Shown piece after piece: positions 59,540 to 64,000 of a stretch of DNA of 64,000 nt. The stretch covers positions 372,001 through 436,000 of the forward strand of contig CM066296.1 of the NCBI GenBank assembly GCA_033816765.1. The letters are read 5' to 3'. Both the position numbers and the translations under genes were made by a program. The notes under the pieces are model-generated. The model was given only the letters and a program-made list of their open reading frames with translations. It searched no databases and had not been told where the DNA came from. Source of the stretch: Nothopassalora personata (Eukaryota > Ascomycota > Dothideomycetes > Mycosphaerellales > Mycosphaerellaceae). Each line of letters begins with the position of its first letter. Within the stretch, counting starts at the first letter, position 1.

Positions 59540-61193
59540 ATGACTTACGTCATAACCTCGCGTAATCGGGGCACTTGCACTTTGGGTGGAAGCGTGTTCA
59601 AAAGCAGGATTATCACGATATGATTGGAACAACGGATCGATGAATAAATGGCCGGTGGTGTTGCAATGCGGATGAGTTTGAGTGGTTATCAAAATGTGCA
59701 GCGTTCGGAGAAGACGGTTGCAGAGCACGATAGATGCCCGATTCAAGTGCTGAATAATGGCCATTACTGTAGCAGGAAATCCAGGCACTGCTGCAACACA
59801 TTTCAGTCCACAAATACTTGAATCTGGTCCGTAAAGCTGGTCCAGTGCTGGCGCAGCAGCTCATCAAGATCTTGCCAGTCTTCGACATCATGTTGCTCAG
59901 GCTCGAGCAAACACCTAAACGACATGGGCAGACATTATTCGAGGTACCGGTTCGCTATAACCCACCATTCGCTCGAGGGCCACACCCAAACGAGAATGAG
60001 CTGGTTTGCCTACACTCACACGACAAGAGCCTTCTATAGCACAAGCTATCCGGGCAGGCAAAAATCCAAAGAGTCCATATTCAAGAGTGTCCAATCTGGA
60101 ATAGTTTGCGCTTTTGGGATTGTTAGTACGTACCTTATTGCGACAGTTTAAAAATAGTAGGTTAACCCGGTCAGAATTCCTTCAAACTTAAGGCTCTAGG
60201 GTCAGATTTGGGAGGCCTAAACACTGCCCTAGATGTTGGTGGCCGCATTATCGTTTAGGTGTAGACAATCCCGCTCATTGTCGTTTGGGTGTTGCCCTCT
60301 CGGAGTGAGGGTGCAAGCGCAGCGCTCCCTCGTCCCTCGGATCGTAAATTCATCGTCCGTTAAGGATCTGCATTCGCTGCGGAGTTACCGCCGAAGACGA
60401 TCTTGGAACGCCAAAACATAGCGTAACGCAATCGAGACTTAGCTTGGTGAAGGTTTAGCCCGTTCAGCTTGTAGCAGCCTTAGATGCTCCGTAGCGATAG
60501 TACTATAAAGTCTTCGATGCAAGCCTGAGCTTAGCTGAAAGCTTACGTTGAAGCATCCGTAGTTCCGCATCCTGTAGCTGGAGCTTGTCAACGTTGTGGT
60601 TCTTGTCATATCGACGGATGCAAATCATGAATCATTGCAGGGAATTGAAAGACGAACTCCGAAGAGGCTGAAACTTATCCTGAGCGATCCACATATCCCA
60701 TACTAGACCTGGACAAGGCCCTGCGCTCAGTTTAATGAAGAAACTGTCCAAAGTCGATGGTACCTGCATGTATCAGACCTAGATACAAAACTGTCCGAAG
60801 TGCGGGACGCTACGGGACATTCTGTCTCGCTTATCTTAAAGTTCAGATAGCGGTTCACGCTATAAGTTATCCGAGGATCAATTAAAATCCTCGCGTTTCA
60901 GCTGTCGTTGTGCCAAATAATCTGCATACCATTGTCGTCATAGAAACAGGCGGCGATTCAAGCCAGAGCCTCATACAGCTGCCGGCGAGGTTGTGGCGTC
61001 GATACTGGAAGGACGCGCTATGTCTGTTTTCCCGATTGGATCTCGCAAGCGGTGTAGTGGCATAACGGCTGAGCTGGTATCATCTCCGTTGAGGCCCTTA
61101 CTGCTACCGTCGCTGCGCCGCATTTTCCTCAGAATGGGTAGCAGCAAGCGAGCTGCGACATACAGCGACGTGAGCAGTCGCGGACCGTCGATC
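59540..61193. other. Intergenic region, no gene recognised
   Basis: 1.65 kb between the reductase and the 377-aa gene on the other strand. Only short overlapping frames are seen; no repeat, tRNA or domain could be identified. Confidence 0.5.
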
Positions 61194-62379
61194 TCAATTT
61201 TCGAAGAAGATGTGTTGTTGCAGAGGCATGATTTTGCTGTCCTTCACTTTTCGGCGCTTGGCTGGTTCGCCCTGGACATGGGTAGCGACCTCTGTTCGTT
61301 CTTGCATGTTCACATTGGCGGTATCGGCATCTGCTGGCTCTGATCCACGACTTCGCTGGAAGCAGAACAATCTCTGCTCTTCAACGGAGAACTGCTCCAT
61401 GGCCATTCTTGACTTCTGGCCAGCACTTCCAAAGCTGAGCTCCAGGCGCGGCAGATCGTTCACTGTCGAATGCTCAGCGGTTCTTCGATGCTCGGCGTAA
61501 CCAGTTGCCATATGGACCCAGCTATTCGCGAGACTGGAAGCTTTGCTCAAGTGACCCATAGCCATCTCAACTGCGCAACGCCTAAGCAGTGTTATCGATC
61601 GCCTCCTGGAGCATAAGCAGTGAATGAACGAACCTTTTGTCCAGAGACCATCCCACTTGCTGAGCTATCTTGTCTGCTCCATGCTGATCGTCAAATTGGC
61701 AGCGAAGCACACAGAACGTGTCGAGGCTTGGGAACTGGTTAAGGTACTGAAGGCACCACTTGGTGACGTTCTGATCCGCGAGAAATACCTTCTGGAGATA
61801 GCTCAATGTACCATAACGTTGTGCCGAATATGCCCACTCTCGCAGGATGGAGTCGGAAAGGCAACTCTTGTCGTGGTCTCCCTTCTGGACGACCAAACTT
61901 CGGAGGTTAGGCAACTCATTGATGTACATCAACTCGTCCACCGAACAGCTGAGTTGGAAGATGGCCAAATCTGTGAGCCAAGCGATTGAGGGGCTGGCGG
62001 CCCATTGAATGTTGTTCTTGAGCCCGTGGCGTTGGCAATTGCTATCAGCCCGCCATCGCCGTTGCTCAAACTTGAGGCCGCCAACCGAGGCGAAGAGTTG
62101 CCAGAGGCGGACATTGTCAAGCAGATAGTATTTGATGGTCGACCACAAGCGCTCGAGGATGTGTACAGGTAGCGGGCGTAGGGCATTCTCGTCAAGCGCA
62201 CCCAAGTTGCGGAGCAAAGTTCGCATCGCTACGTCCTGCAGAGAGCGGCTGATATGGCGTTCCTCAATGGTAGGAGGCTTCACGCCCCTGCGGTGCCTAT
62301 TGGGATGGCACCTGCAGCGTTTCTTCACATGCATGGTCGTCTCGTGGAATATTTGTCCGCTTTCCCTGTCGAACGGCAT
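61194..62379 (-). CDS. Uncharacterised fungal protein, leucine-rich-repeat-like, 377 aa
   Basis: Two exons, 62379-61634 and 61581-61194, with a 52-bp GT-AG intron, give 377 aa. Splicing bypasses a TAG and joins SLDKR to RCAVEMAMGHLSK. The N-terminus is basic (KKRCRCHPNRHRRG), followed by ISRSLQDVAMRTLLRNL and LPVHILERLWSTIK, an F-box-like opening. Short Leu-rich repeat-like segments follow (LTDLAIFQLSCSVDELMYI, LPNLRSLVV, SYLQKVFLADQNV, FPSLDTFCVL). The C-terminus is disordered and basic (AKRRKVKDSK). This order of segments is one I associate with an uncharacterised protein family in filamentous ascomycetes; I cannot assign a function. An F-box adaptor role is possible but not shown. Alternative start: Met at 62334. 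It is convergent with the THN reductase gene. Confidence 0.65.
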
Positions 62380-63708
62380 CTTGTGATTAGCGCGTGGAAT
62401 GTGCTGTCGGGTACACCGATCAGGTCACAGCTTAGTGTGTCGAAAGCTTTTGAAGCAAGATGATCGCTTGCGGGACATTTGCTGTCATTCTTGCTCTTGG
62501 CGGGTGATGTCGTTGTGTCGTCGATGTTGCTCACGCGGTGGACGCGAAGTTGTAGTTGAGATAAACCAGACCCCGAGGTTCGATCGAAGAAGCTTAGCTC
62601 TTGCTTGGGGTCTGACTGGGATAACATCTGAGACATCAGAGCAGAAGAAACCCGTGTTTAGGAGGACAATACCATTTCTACGATGGCTTGGACCACGGTC
62701 ACGCTTTAGGCTTTAGGGTCGTCCCAAAATTTTGCCATTTTATCTATGCGATCTGTGGTATCATAATGTCTTCTAGAGCTTCGAGCATTACCCACGCCAA
62801 AAGAAGAACGACTTGCTCTGCGTTCATCAGTGGTATCAGTACAGCAAAAAGACAAGACCTCGCGTTTCCAACGCCTACGCTAAAAGCAGAAACAGCAAAG
62901 CACTGCGATTGTCCGTTTCATACTCTTTCATTGCCCCTCAAGATACGCGAGCCTCTAGAGGGCCCAGCTTCACATGTTCTGCCCCTCCTGGAGATCTTTC
63001 AAAATATTCTTTCGAAACTCCGTGATTGCCACTAGGCTAGTTTCGAGTCCGCTCTTCTTTTCAAAGCGCGAAAGGCATAGAAACCGATCGCCTTGTTCGC
63101 TCTTGAATGCCCGCTCGAATGAATCGAGTTGATATGCTCCAGGAAGGAGCTTCAGTCGTTCAGCGTGGCATAATCTTGCATGTGGTACGTTGAATCGAAG
63201 ACGACGTACCCGTGGTGGAGCTCCCGGTCGCCCTAGAACTTGAATGCATCTCTCACTAGTAGCATGCGCCACTTCTTGTACCTCTGGTCTTCTGTTAGGA
63301 TGAATCGCTCAAAGCCGTCAAGCTCGTAGCATTTCGCGGAGATTGATCGGTGGCCTGGCCATTAGTCGAGCATAGGATCAATCTCTTGATCGGCTTTGGC
63401 GATGTGAGGCTCGTCTGGAACCGGTGGCTCATATGTTTGTGGCGCCCAGCAATCGAGCTCGGGGTCATTCTCTTGATCGGCTTTGTCGTCATTGGACTCG
63501 CCTAGGACAGACCGCTGATGTCGTTATCGCGCCCGGGAACCAAGCTCAAAGATCTTCGAAGCAGCTTTATGCTCAGAGAGTCAGGCTCTGAGATGGCTTC
63601 CAATTGTTCTTCCGACCACGTTTCGAGCTCAATGGCTTCTTCCTCTGGTACTGCGACGTCGAGCCCTCTGTAGCCGAGCGTTGACACTTCTGACACTTCT
63701 CTCAACCA
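62380..63708. other. Intergenic region with decayed coding-like repeats
   Basis: No intact gene is recognised between the two minus-strand genes. On the minus strand, 63233-63501 reads as a coding-like frame broken by TAA (63362-63364) and ending in TAG (63233-63235). It has two copies of a KADQE-(N/I)-DP-x-LD-x-W motif 90 bp apart. Sequence resembling cgagctcaat recurs at about 63367, 63454, 63541, 63624 and 63714, every 83-90 bp, suggesting a degenerate tandem repeat that extends into the 3' end of the neighbouring gene. Confidence 0.4.
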
Positions 63709-64000
63709 CTAGTCAAGCTCAATGACCTCCTTCTTAACTCTTGCACCATTTGGCTTGGCCGGAGCTTTCCCATTCGTGGACACATTACCGTTCACACTGC
63801 CTTTCGCACTCGCTACCATCTTCGCGCTGACAGGCCCAGAATTTGCAGAAGACTTCTGATGCGAGGGTTGCTGCGCAGGCGCCGGAGGCTTTCCAGTAGC
63901 CTGGAGTGCGTCACCTTGCTTGGAAGCGGCACCTGTCCCCGCCGTAGAGCTTCTGATAGTCTGATCAATGCGCTCGATGGCTTCGGCAGCCCCTTTGAGT
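63709..64000 (-). CDS. Partial unknown protein, C-terminal 96 residues
   Basis: A minus-strand frame is open from the right window edge to a TAG at 63709-63711. The visible part is low-complexity, rich in Ala, Ser, Lys, Pro, Gly and Asn, with an initial helix-like segment (LKGAAEAIERIDQTIRSS). It ends in VKKEVIELD, an acidic-hydrophobic tail resembling a SUMO-interacting motif. No catalytic domain is visible and the family cannot be named. The frame remains open for 69 more codons after the TAG (to 63502), with another AIELE motif, which may mark a recently acquired stop or the repeat structure noted alongside. Confidence 0.6.
   Translation of the reverse strand, partial: LKGAAEAIERIDQTIRSSTAGTGAASKQGDALQATGKPPAPAQQPSHQKSSANSGPVSAKMVASAKGSVNGNVSTNGKAPAKPNGARVKKEVIELD

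Overview
The window is fungal nuclear DNA from a filamentous ascomycete, most likely a dothideomycete (Mycosphaerellales/Capnodiales-like). Evidence for this: small 50-100 bp GT-AG introns, a DHN-melanin gene trio in the arrangement known from Dothideomycetes, and a block of LTR retrotransposons carrying repeat-induced point mutation (RIP).

Layout. (1) 0-19 kb is a housekeeping arm. It holds a truncated unknown protein at the left edge (-), a 329-aa coiled-coil orphan (+), a D-serine dehydratase (-), the tRNA acetylation adaptor TAN1 (+, five exons), a phosphotransferase-fold protein lacking the canonical catalytic Asp (+, three exons), protein disulfide isomerase with HDEL (+), the TFIIIC TPR subunit Tfc4 (+) and prefoldin subunit 3 (-, six exons). 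(2) 19.8-59.5 kb is the melanin locus: an intronless non-reducing polyketide synthase of 2187 aa (SAT-KS-AT-PT-ACP-ACP-TE, -), a Cmr1-type regulator with two C2H2 fingers plus a Zn2Cys6 cluster (982 aa, +), and a 1,3,8-trihydroxynaphthalene reductase of the SDR family (267 aa, +). (3) The divergent spacer between PKS and regulator is about 27 kb. It contains a complete but dead Ty3/Gypsy element (28574-40973, 5-bp target duplication AGATT) with a complete but dead Ty1/Copia element nested inside it (35185-40798, target duplication AGATC), flanked by older RIP-mutated remnants. An 11.8-kb stretch of normal composition follows in which I find no gene. (4) 61-64 kb has a two-exon member of an uncharacterised fungal family (-) and the 3' end of another gene (-) that overlies a degenerate tandem-repeat region.

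How it fits together. The PKS makes 1,3,6,8-tetrahydroxynaphthalene, the reductase acts on the naphthol intermediates, and the Zn-finger protein is the expected regulator of both. Scytalone dehydratase is not in the window. The nested transposons lie in the region that would carry the promoters of PKS (1.4 kb from its start codon) and the distal upstream region of the regulator, so they are candidates for affecting melanin expression.

Limits. Exon structures were built by eye from splice sites and family expectations. Family names rest on recognised motifs, not on database searches.
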